Assembly: GCA_021396245.1 (NCBI GenBank)
Contig: WNYE01000028.1
Coordinates: 357,010 to 421,009 of the forward strand
DNA: 64,000 bases
Reading direction: 5' to 3'
From: Sporothrix humicola
Taxonomy: Eukaryota; Ascomycota; Sordariomycetes; Ophiostomatales; Ophiostomataceae
Part shown: positions 54,377-64,000 of the stretch, piece by piece
How positions within the stretch are numbered: the stretch's first letter is position 1
Layout of the letters: each line of letters starts with the position of its first letter
Program-made: the position numbers and the translations under genes
Notes under the pieces: model-generated
Told to the model about the DNA's origin: nothing
Database searches by the model: none
Seen by the model: only the letters and a program-made list of their open reading frames with translations

Positions 54377-57300
54377 CGTCTGGAGGAATTGGGCAAATTT
54401 GCAATATACAACGGTCCTGACAACACCCCGACACCCCGACATATCTAGACTTTGGGAACTTTTATCACCTGTCAACACGTCTCTGTTTAACCATCTCGAG
54501 TGACAAAGTTTATTAAACACCAAAAGCTCTCCTCTGCATGTATTGCGGGTGAAAGCGAGACTACCAGATGCACATAGCCCGAATATCCGGAGGATGACAT
54601 TGTCTAATTGACGACGGACGGGCAACGGAAAAGCGGACCAAAGAAGCATGCCGGGCCAGCTAAGCACAAAATACGAAACATGAATGGCCGCGCCAAACGA
54701 CTTGAGAGATTGGCCCGTTTGGCGACCGAACCGGGTAGCCTGGGCTCAAATACGAATGGTTCTTGGGCCTAGACATGGCAGCGCCTAGGGGAAGTACCGA
54801 GAAGGAAAGCCGAGAAGCTCGAGGAGTTCAGAGTCTTGAGAATGCTGCCTGGATGCATTGCCAAACAGCAATTCGACCGACGGAGTCAGGAGACAGAAGT
54901 ATTCAAGTACTTGCGTTTGATAGCGGTAAGATAACGCGGACATGGGCTAATACAGATCTATGCGACGGCAATCGAAATGCAAACCGGAATCTTGGCTCTT
55001 GGCAACTCGCTCTGAGCCCCTGGCCGCTTGGCCGATCTTTCTATTTTTTACAGCTCGAGAAGCACAAAATAAAGGAAGCCAAAAATCTCCGCAACATTAC
55101 GACACCAGAAGGCTTTGAGCCTCGCTTCGTCTCGAGAAGGATGAGCTCATGTGGGCATATGCGAGATTTGCTGCCTTTTGAGCCCGGGACCATTCCGACG
55201 CAACTATGACGATTTTCTAGCAGGACCCAGCAAGATTTCTGTATTAGTCGGAGCAGTTCCGTGGAGCTAAACCCAATGCGGGCGACGCGCACTCAGTTTT
55301 GCAGGACCTGGTGGAGCAATGAGGGCTCCTGCGAAAAGGGACATATTGTTCGCGAACACGATAACGATCACGTCGAATTTTTTGCAACAAAATACAAGAT
55401 ACTCTATACAGAGTACAGCTTCAAAGTTCTCGGGTTTGTCCCGTGAGATGAGACAACACGAAATGCCAAAAATAATCATCTTAGGTTTTGATCCACGAGG
55501 ATCGCCGGTTCCTGAGGAACGGACCCTTGTCCACGTCATTCTGTCGCTTCCCTTGACAGCCCGAACCACCGACTTTTCTGACGTGAACAACGTGGCCTCG
55601 AAGTCAACATCAGAATGGTTCAAGATGGATGCAGCCGCTGATGTGCGACCCCTGAACGAAAATATCAGGTCTAAAGAAAAGTGCAACGGGTTTTCTAGGC
55701 ACCGGCGCCGTTCCGCATCTTTATTTTTGCGACGTGCGGTATACCCAGTACTTGTAGGCAATACATAATACGAAATCCACAAGGCCAGAGCGATCGCCCA
55801 TCATATCTCGAGATCTCTCCACCCATCAGCCTCGGTGGTTTTGCGTTTGAGGATGTTATCCACCCGCCTGAATCAAGAGCCCCGTATCTTGGAGATGCGC
55901 AGCCAATGCTTCAATCTGATGCAAGGAGCGACTTGAAAAGGAGAAGCAAAGACAGGGCAGAATGGAAAGTGGGAAATACAGAACTAATAAATAAATAAAA
56001 AGAAGAAGAAGAAATCGACAGCCATCGCATCAGGGAAACAATTTTCGCATCCTCAGAGGCCTCACAATATTGAAAACGTCTAGAACGCGTTGCGTTGAAA
56101 ACATTGAAAAGACTATCGACAACGTGGAAAGGCTGGAAAAGGGTCTATCGAGGTGCTAACGCCTAGAACAGAGCTGACGGCATACAAGGCGCTATGAGCT
56201 GGATTTACTACGCTGGCTCGCAAAACATACAACCCTTTTGGTGCTTCAGGACACGACTGGACCACAATTGGCCCCAATAGTCTTGGCTTGGCCATTTGGC
56301 TTGTCCGTTCTGGCCTGACCCGCGGCCCTTTTCGTCCTTTTCGCCCGTGTGTCTTTTGCGAAGTTTGCGAGAGGCATATGAGCAAAAGATTGAGAACCTC
56401 GCAGGACCCATTGCAGATTCTCGCAGGCCCACATGGCTCACCAATTGCCTGTTTATGATGTTCTGAATCGGCAATGAACTTTTCTTAGTTTTGCTAGCGG
56501 GCTTTCAGTTCAGCCTCACTGGAATGGTGTGCTGGCCCTACGAGAGAACACATCTGGAAGAAGAACTCTGGAAGAAGAAGAATGTGTGCAGGGATATCGA
56601 GATCCAATCAATGGAACCAGCGGGTTTCTGAGAGATGCCAACAGATAATCACATGCAATCAACAGCAGTGGCCAGATTCAGGACTCCCAGTCTTGATACG
56701 CCACAGCTGCAGGTCAATTGCAACCCACAAATAATCGATGATGGCAACAACCGGAAAGATCACCAAAAGCAGCAATATGACGACAAAACGAGAGCGACCA
56801 GACGCAGAAATTGCGGAAACAAGAGAAACAAGAAACACAAAATTTTGTACGGACAAGAGCGCAAAAAGCGCGAAAAAAGCCCGACCGGACTGGCCAACAG
56901 GGCTCTCACTCGGGGACGCGGTGGATGATCATGCCCGAGTTCAAGGTCAGAGTGAATTATGGCGTACCTAGATCTACCCAAAAGCCGCCAAAAGTCGCCA
57001 AAAGAAACAAGAGAAGCCAAGACGGAGAACTCCAGCAGCCCAGCGAGCCGGCACTTTTGCACTCTCACCTTATGAGCAGTCCGGTCCACATTATCGGAAT
57101 GTACCCGGCGCAGCAAATCAGCACACAAAAGCGACATCCACGGTGAGCAGGTTGAGCCCGAGTCGCTAAAAAAGAAAAAGAAGAAAAAAAGAACAGCTCT
57201 AGCCGACACGGGCGGAAGTACGCCCATCCACCAGGCGTGCGGGTTGTTACTGTTCCAGGAGTTCGTGGTGTGCTCGGCATGAGTAAGTGCGCGCCGGTCT

Positions 57301-57778
57301 GTCCTAGTGCAAAAGTGCATCACGCCTCCAACGGAGCTATTGAGAGCTCTGTCTCTTACTTCGTCCACTTACACTGGCCTGCTAGGGCCTCGGCCGTGAA
57401 TGTTTTTGCCTGCTTGGGATGAACGGGGTGCAGCTGTCCTGCTGTTTTGTTTTTATGGGTTTTCATCTGCATTGTTCTTCTGTTCTTTTTTTATATTCTT
57501 TTTCTCCGTCCAGGTCACCTTTAGATAAACTTTCGGGTGTCTCGTTACTTGCTTTTACCGGCCGACGCTCTCCTTTGTTGGCTTTTGCTGTCTCGATCCC
57601 CTTTATTTGCTTTTTCACTCCGTTCCTTTTTATACCCTCCATTCCCTCTTCCTTTTTTTTTTTTTTTGCTGTTTCCCCTTTGGTCATCCATCTATTGTTT
57701 TTGTCACCACCCTTTCCCATTTGGTTGACATCGCCACTCATGTCTGTGTAGGTCTACACAGCATCACATCCATCAACA
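54377..57778. other. 3.4-kb intergenic region upstream of the ABC transporter
   Basis: No credible gene. A TCCGTGGA octamer (yeast PDRE-like) lies at 55258-55265, 2.5 kb from the transporter start. A strongly pyrimidine-rich tract at about 57480-57720 is probably the transporter's core promoter and leader. Short open frames (54763-55209, 55319-55768) lack protein character. Confidence 0.5.
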
Positions 57779-60700
57779 ATGGCATCCAACTTGGACAGAG
57801 TTGGGCCGGTGGCCGACGAGGGCCAGGGCCAGGGCCAGATTCAGCCAGGCGTCAACAATGTCAACAACATCAACAATGTGCCGGCTGAGTACGACAACAT
57901 CAACAACGAAAATGGGCCTCTCGACGACTCTCTCGACTCCGAGTCTGTGTCTTCGGCCCAGACAAACCTCACCCGCACACACACAAACACCATGATCCAG
58001 GAAAACGACCGCGACGTCATCCGCCGTGTTGCCACGGCCATTTCAGCGACTGGCGAGCGCGGCGAGGAGGAAGGTGCACATGTTTCGCACGCGTTTACCG
58101 GTGGCGACGACGCGCTCAACCCGCAGAACCCCAACTTTGACATCTCTAAGTGGCTTGGCAAGTTTATCCGGGCGATGCGCGGCGAGGGCATGGACAACAG
58201 CCACATCCAGCCGGGCGTTGTGTTCAAGAATCTGTCGGTATCGGGCAGTGCCCCCGATCTCCAGGTGCAGCACACGGTGGCCTCGTCCATCGCGGCATCT
58301 GCGCAGATTCCGCTGCGCATCGGCGAGGCCCTGGGTCTGCGCAAGAAGCCGCCAAACAAGCAGATCCTGCACAAGTTCAACGGCGTGATCGACGGCGGCG
58401 AGCTGCTGGTGGTGCTGGGCCGCCCTGGCTCTGGCTGCAGTACGCTGCTCAAGTCGATGTGCGGTGAACTGCACGGCCTGCATCTCGACCCCGACTCGAC
58501 AATCCACTACAGCGGCATCCCGCAGCACAAGATGATCAAGGAGTTCCGCGGCGAGACCATCTACAACCAGGAGGTCGACAAGCACTTCCCCGAGCTGACG
58601 GTCGGCCAGACGCTCGAGTTTGCCGCCCAGGTGCGCATGCCGTCGGACAAGTGGTCGTTCCTCAACAAGAACATGACCCGCAAGCAGGTGGCCAACTATG
58701 CCGCCCAGGTCGTCATGGCCGTCTGCGGCCTCAGCCACACATACTACACCAAGGTCGGCAACGAGTTTGTGCGCGGCGTGTCGGGCGGCGAGCGCAAGCG
58801 TGTCAGCATCGCCGAGATGATGGTCGCCGGCAGTCCGTTCATGGGCTGGGACAACAGCACGCGCGGCCTCGACTCGGCCACGGCGCTCAAGTTTGTGCAG
58901 ACGCTGCGCATCGGCAGCGACCTAGCCCGCTCGTGCAGCGCCGTCGCCATCTACCAGGCCAGCGAGAGCATCTACGAGCTGTTTGACAAGGCGACCGTCC
59001 TGTACGAGGGCCGCCAGATCTACTTTGGCCCGGCCAACGGCGCCAAGGCGTACTTTGAGGGTCTCGGCTACGAATGCCCGCCGCGCCAGACGACGGGCGA
59101 TTTCCTGACGTCGGTCACGAACCCGATCGAGCGCAAGGCCAAGCCGGGCATGGAGAACCAGGTGCCGCGGACGGCCGACGAGTTTGAGGCGTGCTGGCTC
59201 AAGTCGGCCGAGTTCGAGGCCATGCAGGCCGACATTGCCGAGTACGAGGCCAAGCACCCGCTCGACGCGCACGGCGAGACCGTGTCGGCGATGCGCGCCA
59301 CCAAGCAGCAGAAGCAGAGCAAGCACTCGCGGCCCAAGTCGCCGTTCATCATCAGCACCATGATGCAGATCAAGCTCAACACCAAGCGCGCCTACCAGCG
59401 CATCTGGAACGACAAGGCGCCCACCATCACCACCGCCGCCACGTGCATTATCCTCGCTCTCATTATCGGCTCGATTGTCTACGGCACGCCCGACGCCACT
59501 GCCGGCTTCTTCTCCAAGTCCTCGGCCCTCTTCATGGCCGTCCTGCTCAACGCCCTGGTCACGCTCACGGAAATTAACAGCTTATACGCCCAGCGGCCCA
59601 TTGTCGAGAAGCAGGCTTCGTACGCCTTCTACCACCCGGCAACGGAGGCCATTGCGGGCGTCGTCGCCGACATCCCCGTCAAGTTTGTCATTGCCACCTG
59701 CTTCAACATCATCCTCTACTTTATGGCCGGCCTGCGCCGCGAGCCTGCCCAGTTTTTCATCTATTTCCTGATCACGTACACGGCGACCTTTACCATGTCA
59801 GCCATCTTCCGAACGATGGCCGCTATGACGCGCACAATCTCGCAGGCCATGTCGCTGGCCGGTATCATCGTGCTCGGCCTCGTCATGTACACTGGCTTCG
59901 TCATCACTGTGCCGACAATGCACCCGTGGTTCGCGTGGATCCGCTGGATCAACCCGATCTACTATGCGTTCGAAGCCCTCGTCGCCAACGAGTTCCACGG
60001 CCGCCAGTTTGTGTGCTCCGTCATCATCCCTGCCTACTCGCCGCCCATGGGCGACTCGTGGATCTGTAACGTCGTCGGCTCTGTCGCTGGCCAGGACTAT
60101 GTGAGCGGCGACGCCTACATTGCCGAGTCCTTTGGCTACTACTATTCGCACGTCTGGCGCAACTTTGGTATCATGATCGGCTTCCTCATCTTCTTCATGG
60201 GCATCTACTTTGTGGCCACCGAGATCAACAGCGTGCCCTCGAGCGAGGGCGAGATGCTTGTCTACCAGAAAGGCAAGATCCCGCCGCACCTGCTCAAGGG
60301 CTCACGTACCGCCAGTGCGCACCTCAGCCACGGCAAGCAGAAGGAGAGCGAAAAGGCCGCTAACGGTTCTACTATCAACGGCGCCGCCGCCAAGAAGAGC
60401 GCCTCTCGCTCGTCGTCGTCGGCTGCCGGAGACGAGGAGAGCGCAACGCGCGTCGGCGACGCCGGCGAGAAGCCCCAGACGCCCGAGCCCGGCGGCAAGG
60501 CCGTCGTCCACGGCATCCCGCCCCAAAAGGACATTTTCACCTGGAAGAACGTCGTCTACGACATTGAGGTCAAGGGCAAAGAGCGCCGCCTGCTCGACCA
60601 CGTGTCTGGCTGGGTCAAGCCCGGCACGCTCACGGCGCTGATGGGTGTCAGTGGCGCCGGCAAGACGACCCTTCTCGACGTCTTGGCCGAGCGCACGACC

Positions 60701-62482
60701 ATGGGCGTCATCACTGGCGACATGTTTGTCAACGGCAAGCCCCGCGGCACCAACTTCCAGCGCAACACCGGCTACGTCCAGCAGCAGGATCTGCATCTCG
60801 AGACGGCCACCGTCCGCGAGAGTCTGCGGTTCAGCGCCATGCTGCGCCAGCCCAAGACGGTCAGCGTCAAGGAAAAGGAGGCGTTTGTGGAGGAAGTCAT
60901 TGAGATGCTCAACATGGAGGACTTTGCCGACGCCGTTGTCGGTGTCCCCGGCGAGGGTCTGAACGTCGAGCAGCGCAAGCTGTTGACCATTGGCGTCGAG
61001 TTGGCGGCCAAGCCCAAGCTGCTTTTGTTCCTCGACGAGCCCACCAGCGGTCTCGACTCCCAGAGCTCGTGGGCCATTTGCAACTTTTTGCGCAAGCTCG
61101 CCGACGCCGGCCAGGCTGTCCTCTGCACCATCCACCAGCCGAGCGCTGTGCTTTTCGAACAGTTTGACCGCCTCCTGTTCCTGGCCGCCGGCGGCAAGAC
61201 GGTCTACTTTGGCGAGGTCGGTCATGACTCGCGCACCCTCCTCGACTATTTCGAGGGCAAGGGCGCCCGCCCCTGCGGCCCGGCCGAGAACCCGGCCGAG
61301 TACATGCTCGAGATTGTCAACAAGACGGTGGCGGGCGACGGCCAGGACTGGCACTCGACCTGGAACGCCAGCGACGAGCGCGTCGCCATCGACAACGAAG
61401 TCGAGCGTATCTACTCCGAGAAGCGCAACGAGGAGAGCGCCGCTGACCAGGAGGCCGACAGCAACAGCGAGTTCGCCATGCCCTTCAGCGCCCAGCTCAT
61501 CGCCGTCACCCACCGCATCTTCCAGCAGTACTGGCGCATGCCCTCGTACATTTTCTCCAAGCTGTCCCTTGGTATTGTGGCCGGCCTGTTCATTGGCTTC
61601 TCCTTCTTCCAGGCCAAGGGCACCCTGGCCGGCACCCAGGGCGTCATCTTCTCCGTATTCCAGATGGTCACCATCTTCTCGTCTCTCGTCCAGCAGATCA
61701 TGCCCCTCTTTGTCACCCAGCGCTCGCTCTACGAAGTCCGCGAGCGGCCCGGCAAGATGTACTCGTGGAAGGCGTTTATCATTGCCAACATTGTCGTCGA
61801 GTTCCCCTGGCAGATCCTGACGGGCATTGTGACGTGGGCCTCGTTCTACTACCCCGTCGTCGGCATCCAGCCCTCTGTCCGCCAGGGCCTCGTGCTGCTG
61901 TTCATGATCCAGCTGATGCTGTACGCCAGCTCCTTTGCCACCATGTGTATCGCTGCTCTGCCCGACGCCCAGACTGCCGGCGGTATCGTCACCCTTCTCG
62001 TCATGACCAGCATGATCTTCTCCGGTGTCCTGCAGACCCCCAGCGCCCTGCCCGGCTTCTGGATCTTCATGTACCGCGTCTCGCCCTTTACCTATTGGAT
62101 CTCCGGCGTCACATCCACCATCACACACGACCGCGCTATTGACTGTTCCCGCTCCGAAACGTCTATCTTTAGCCCGCCCGCCGGCCTCACCTGCGGCCAG
62201 TACATGGGGCCCTACCTCCAGTTTGCGCCCGGCACCCTGCAGAACCCCGACGACACCACCGACTGCCGCTACTGTCAGATTTCGGTCGCTGACACATATC
62301 TTGCGCAAAGCAACATTTACTGGAACACCCGCTGGCGCAATTTCGGTCTCGTCTGGGCCTACATCCTGTTCAACATTGCCATTGCCATCCTGACCTACTA
62401 CCTCTTCCGCGTCCGCAAGATCAGCTTCAACTTTAGCAAGCTCAAGTTCTGGGGCAAGCACAAGGCCGAGGAGGAGGCCTAG
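57779..62482 (+). CDS. Full-size PDR-type ABC-G transporter
   Basis: Plasma-membrane drug/xenobiotic exporter of the Cdr1/Pdr5 type, order NBD1-TMD1-NBD2-TMD2, 1567 residues in one 4.7-kb exon. The N-terminus has an Asn/Gln-rich extension. NBD1 is about 170-420: Walker A GRPGSGCST starting at 214 with Cys in place of Lys, signature VSGGERKRVS from 334, and Walker B MGWDNSTRGLDS with Asn in place of the catalytic Glu. TMD1 is about 530-830, including the large loop after FHGRQFVC. NBD2 is about 910-1160: canonical Walker A GVSGAGKTT (K962), degenerate signature LNVEQRK (1061-1067) and Walker B LLLFLDEPTSG with D1086/E1087. TMD2 is about 1235-1540. This paired asymmetry is normal for fungal PDR proteins. 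Substrates are unknown. The gene lies next to the AT-rich RIP block but is itself GC-rich and unaffected. Confidence 0.95.
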   Translation: MASNLDRVGPVADEGQGQGQIQPGVNNVNNINNVPAEYDNINNENGPLDDSLDSESVSSAQTNLTRTHTNTMIQENDRDVIRRVATAISATGERGEEEGAHVSHAFTGGDDALNPQNPNFDISKWLGKFIRAMRGEGMDNSHIQPGVVFKNLSVSGSAPDLQVQHTVASSIAASAQIPLRIGEALGLRKKPPNKQILHKFNGVIDGGELLVVLGRPGSGCSTLLKSMCGELHGLHLDPDSTIHYSGIPQHKMIKEFRGETIYNQEVDKHFPELTVGQTLEFAAQVRMPSDKWSFLNKNMTRKQVANYAAQVVMAVCGLSHTYYTKVGNEFVRGVSGGERKRVSIAEMMVAGSPFMGWDNSTRGLDSATALKFVQTLRIGSDLARSCSAVAIYQASESIYELFDKATVLYEGRQIYFGPANGAKAYFEGLGYECPPRQTTGDFLTSVTNPIERKAKPGMENQVPRTADEFEACWLKSAEFEAMQADIAEYEAKHPLDAHGETVSAMRATKQQKQSKHSRPKSPFIISTMMQIKLNTKRAYQRIWNDKAPTITTAATCIILALIIGSIVYGTPDATAGFFSKSSALFMAVLLNALVTLTEINSLYAQRPIVEKQASYAFYHPATEAIAGVVADIPVKFVIATCFNIILYFMAGLRREPAQFFIYFLITYTATFTMSAIFRTMAAMTRTISQAMSLAGIIVLGLVMYTGFVITVPTMHPWFAWIRWINPIYYAFEALVANEFHGRQFVCSVIIPAYSPPMGDSWICNVVGSVAGQDYVSGDAYIAESFGYYYSHVWRNFGIMIGFLIFFMGIYFVATEINSVPSSEGEMLVYQKGKIPPHLLKGSRTASAHLSHGKQKESEKAANGSTINGAAAKKSASRSSSSAAGDEESATRVGDAGEKPQTPEPGGKAVVHGIPPQKDIFTWKNVVYDIEVKGKERRLLDHVSGWVKPGTLTALMGVSGAGKTTLLDVLAERTTMGVITGDMFVNGKPRGTNFQRNTGYVQQQDLHLETATVRESLRFSAMLRQPKTVSVKEKEAFVEEVIEMLNMEDFADAVVGVPGEGLNVEQRKLLTIGVELAAKPKLLLFLDEPTSGLDSQSSWAICNFLRKLADAGQAVLCTIHQPSAVLFEQFDRLLFLAAGGKTVYFGEVGHDSRTLLDYFEGKGARPCGPAENPAEYMLEIVNKTVAGDGQDWHSTWNASDERVAIDNEVERIYSEKRNEESAADQEADSNSEFAMPFSAQLIAVTHRIFQQYWRMPSYIFSKLSLGIVAGLFIGFSFFQAKGTLAGTQGVIFSVFQMVTIFSSLVQQIMPLFVTQRSLYEVRERPGKMYSWKAFIIANIVVEFPWQILTGIVTWASFYYPVVGIQPSVRQGLVLLFMIQLMLYASSFATMCIAALPDAQTAGGIVTLLVMTSMIFSGVLQTPSALPGFWIFMYRVSPFTYWISGVTSTITHDRAIDCSRSETSIFSPPAGLTCGQYMGPYLQFAPGTLQNPDDTTDCRYCQISVADTYLAQSNIYWNTRWRNFGLVWAYILFNIAIAILTYYLFRVRKISFNFSKLKFWGKHKAEEEA

Positions 62483-62814
62483 ACGTGGCTGGCAGCTTAC
62501 ATTCCTTTTAATTTTTTATATCTTGCTATAATTTTTGAATAATTTTGGGGGTTGGATATTATTTTTGGATAATTATTATTATTAATATTCGTCTTTCTCA
62601 GTTAATCCTAACTATTGGCGACTAGTTAAACAGAACCCTTATAGGGAAGAAACTGCCACAGAATTATGTGTGTAAACTTTTTAGTTTACACGAGTGTATG
62701 TTAGCCTGTTAAGGTTATACGTTAAGTAAATAAATAAATAAATAAATAGTTATATATTATAAATAAATAAAAAAGGTGGGTGTGGTAAATAAAGTATAAA
62801 ATAAAAGAGTATAT
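62483..62814. other. ABC transporter 3' flank with hairpin and TAAA microsatellite
   Basis: The composition shifts toward AT here but CA/TG are still present. A perfect 9-bp hairpin, GTGTAAACT-TTTT-AGTTTACAC, lies at 62670-62691. A (TAAA)n microsatellite occupies about 62727-62748. The transporter's 3' UTR probably ends in this stretch. Confidence 0.55.
62670..62691. repeat. Perfect 9-bp hairpin with T4 loop
   Basis: Arms GTGTAAACT (62670-62678) and AGTTTACAC (62683-62691) are exact reverse complements. It lies between the transporter stop and the AT-rich block. It may be a 3'-end structure or the edge of a degraded element. Confidence 0.7.
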
Positions 62815-64000
62815 GGTTTATAACTTAATTTTTTTTTTATTTTAAAGTTTATCGTTTAAGTATTACCGGCGTTATAACGAGTTTTTTACTTTTATACTTT
62901 TAACGTTAAAACCGATCGTTCGAGTATTACCGGCGTTGTAATAAACTCGTCGTTATTACTTTTAACGTTTAATTATTTAATAATTAAAATAAAAATAAAA
63001 ATAAAGGCCACCGTTACCGAAATTATTAAAGTATTAAACGTAACTTTTTAATTAACTTTTCGTTTAAAAAGTAAGTTTTAATTAAAACTAAAAAATATTA
63101 TATTTATAAAGTTAATACCGTTAAAAAAAAATAATATTTTTTTAAAAAATAAACTTTAATTAAAGTTAAAGAACGTTATATTTATAAAGTTAATACCGTT
63201 AAAAAAAAATAACGTTTTTTTAAAAAGTAAACTTTAATCGAAATTAAAAAACACCGTATTTATAAAGTTATTACCGTTAAAAAAAAACGACGTATCGTTA
63301 CAGTACGGCGTAAAAATAAAAATAAAAAATAAAGTTTAAACGGAGTTATATTACTTTAACGACGGTAACTTTTTTAATTTTTTCGTAAAGTTATATTTTA
63401 AAAGTTTATCGTTTTAAATAAATTAACGAAAAATTAGTTTAACTTTAAAACCGTTTTAAAGTTAATAGTTTAATTTTTTAAAGGTTTAAAGTTAATTTAC
63501 CGGTTACGGTAATATTTTTAAATATATTAAAATTATATATTCGGTCGTTTTATTTTTAATACTATAAAAGTAATTTAAAAAGTTAATAACTTTATATTAA
63601 AAAAAGTATACGCGAAGGTTAATATAGTTAATGTAAATTTACGTAAAAAAGTTATTTTCGGTTTTTATAAAATAAAAGTAATAACGTCGTATAACTTTTA
63701 CCGTTTAATATAACGTTTATATAACGAAAAATTTTACGGAATAATTAGTTTTAACGTTTTATTATTATTAAGTTTTTTAACGGTTAATAATTATAACTTA
63801 GTTTATTTTTTTAAAAGTAAATAACGAAAGTAATATAAAAAAAAATAAATAATAATTAATAAACGGTTAAAAGTAACGTACCGTACTTTAAATCGTTTAA
63901 ACTTTAATTTAATAATTTAACCGAAATAAAAAAATAATTTAACGGTATTTTAAATAAAAGTTTAATAATAATATACTTAATTTAAAATAAAAAAAATAAA
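62815..64000. mobile_element. RIP-degraded AT-rich repeat block (likely transposon relic)
   Basis: Almost entirely A and T; remaining C and G occur largely as CpG, CpT/ApG or CCG. In the last 1000 bases I count three CA and one TG dinucleotides, while CG is common. That pattern is the footprint of repeat-induced point mutation (C to T in CpA on both strands of duplicated DNA). No open frame survives. Tandem repeats are still visible: two diverged copies with an offset near 64 bp (about 62852-62970) and three copies with a 78-bp period (about 63060-63300). The type of element cannot be recognised; the block runs off the window end. Confidence 0.75.
63060..63300. repeat. 78-bp tandem repeat, three diverged copies
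   Basis: The landmark ACCGTTAAAAAAA recurs at 63117, 63195 and 63273, exactly 78 bp apart, with TTATAAAGTTA before it in each copy. The period is a multiple of three (26 codons), so the ancestor could have been a coding repeat, though that is a guess. Confidence 0.75.

Noticed and set aside
54763..55782. Short frames between the Zn2Cys6 gene and the ABC transporter
   Set aside because: No domain, no splice logic and no composition shift that would suggest a gene.
60302..62461. 719-codon open frame on the complement of the ABC transporter
   Set aside because: It is a mirror of strong codon bias (G/C third positions) in the sense gene; its translation is Glu/Gly/Asp/Ala-rich with no domain, and the sense frame has full PDR motifs.

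Overview
This is a nuclear segment of a filamentous ascomycete, most likely a Sordariomycete. The evidence is short introns (mostly 52-73 nt) with GTRNGT donors and CTAAC/CTGAC branch sites, long pyrimidine-rich leaders, and fungal families such as Zn2Cys6, Atf1-type bZIP, SUR7/PalI, PDR-type ABC-G and NCS1 Fcy-type proteins. I cannot name the species. I support 17 protein-coding genes, nine with introns that I rebuilt by hand. I found no rRNA, tRNA, CRISPR array or intact transposon.

Layout. 0.7-2.9 kb holds an HD-domain phosphohydrolase facing a small GPI-type cell-surface protein. 2.9-12.6 kb has no recognisable gene. 12.6-27.5 kb is a dense housekeeping block: a 1307-residue disordered polyQ protein, U1 snRNP subunit C, the p24 cargo receptor Erv25, the SDH assembly factor SdhAF2, the kinetochore subunit Mis13/Dsn1 and an Atf1-type bZIP regulator. 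27.5-34.4 kb is again gene-free. 34.4-54.4 kb carries a GST-like protein, an NCS1 purine/cytosine permease, a SUR7/PalI-like membrane protein, a secreted PLC-like phosphodiesterase, an atypical Ras-like GTPase, the IMPACT/Yih1 regulator of Gcn2 signalling, an AIG2/GGCT-like protein and a Zn2Cys6 regulator. 57.8-62.5 kb is one intron-less PDR-type ABC transporter. From about 62.8 kb to the end is an extremely AT-rich block almost without CA or TG dinucleotides, the signature of repeat-induced point mutation (RIP).

How the genes relate. They are not an operon or an obvious cluster. Themes do recur: stress regulation (Atf1, with a perfect CRE octamer 17 bp upstream of the GST gene), amino-acid control (Yih1), and surface and transport functions (GPI protein, permease, SUR7-like, PLC-like, ABC-G).

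Most interesting point. The U1-C gene, whose product helps recognise 5' splice sites, itself has an unusual structure: a 6-nt micro-exon, and a 189-nt intron that is a multiple of three, lacks stops and would encode an Arg/Ser/Gly-rich insert if retained. A second micro-exon (8 nt) lies in the AIG2-like gene, before an intron carrying three tandem copies of a branch-site heptamer. These are candidates for splicing-level regulation; the gene models rest on sequence alone.
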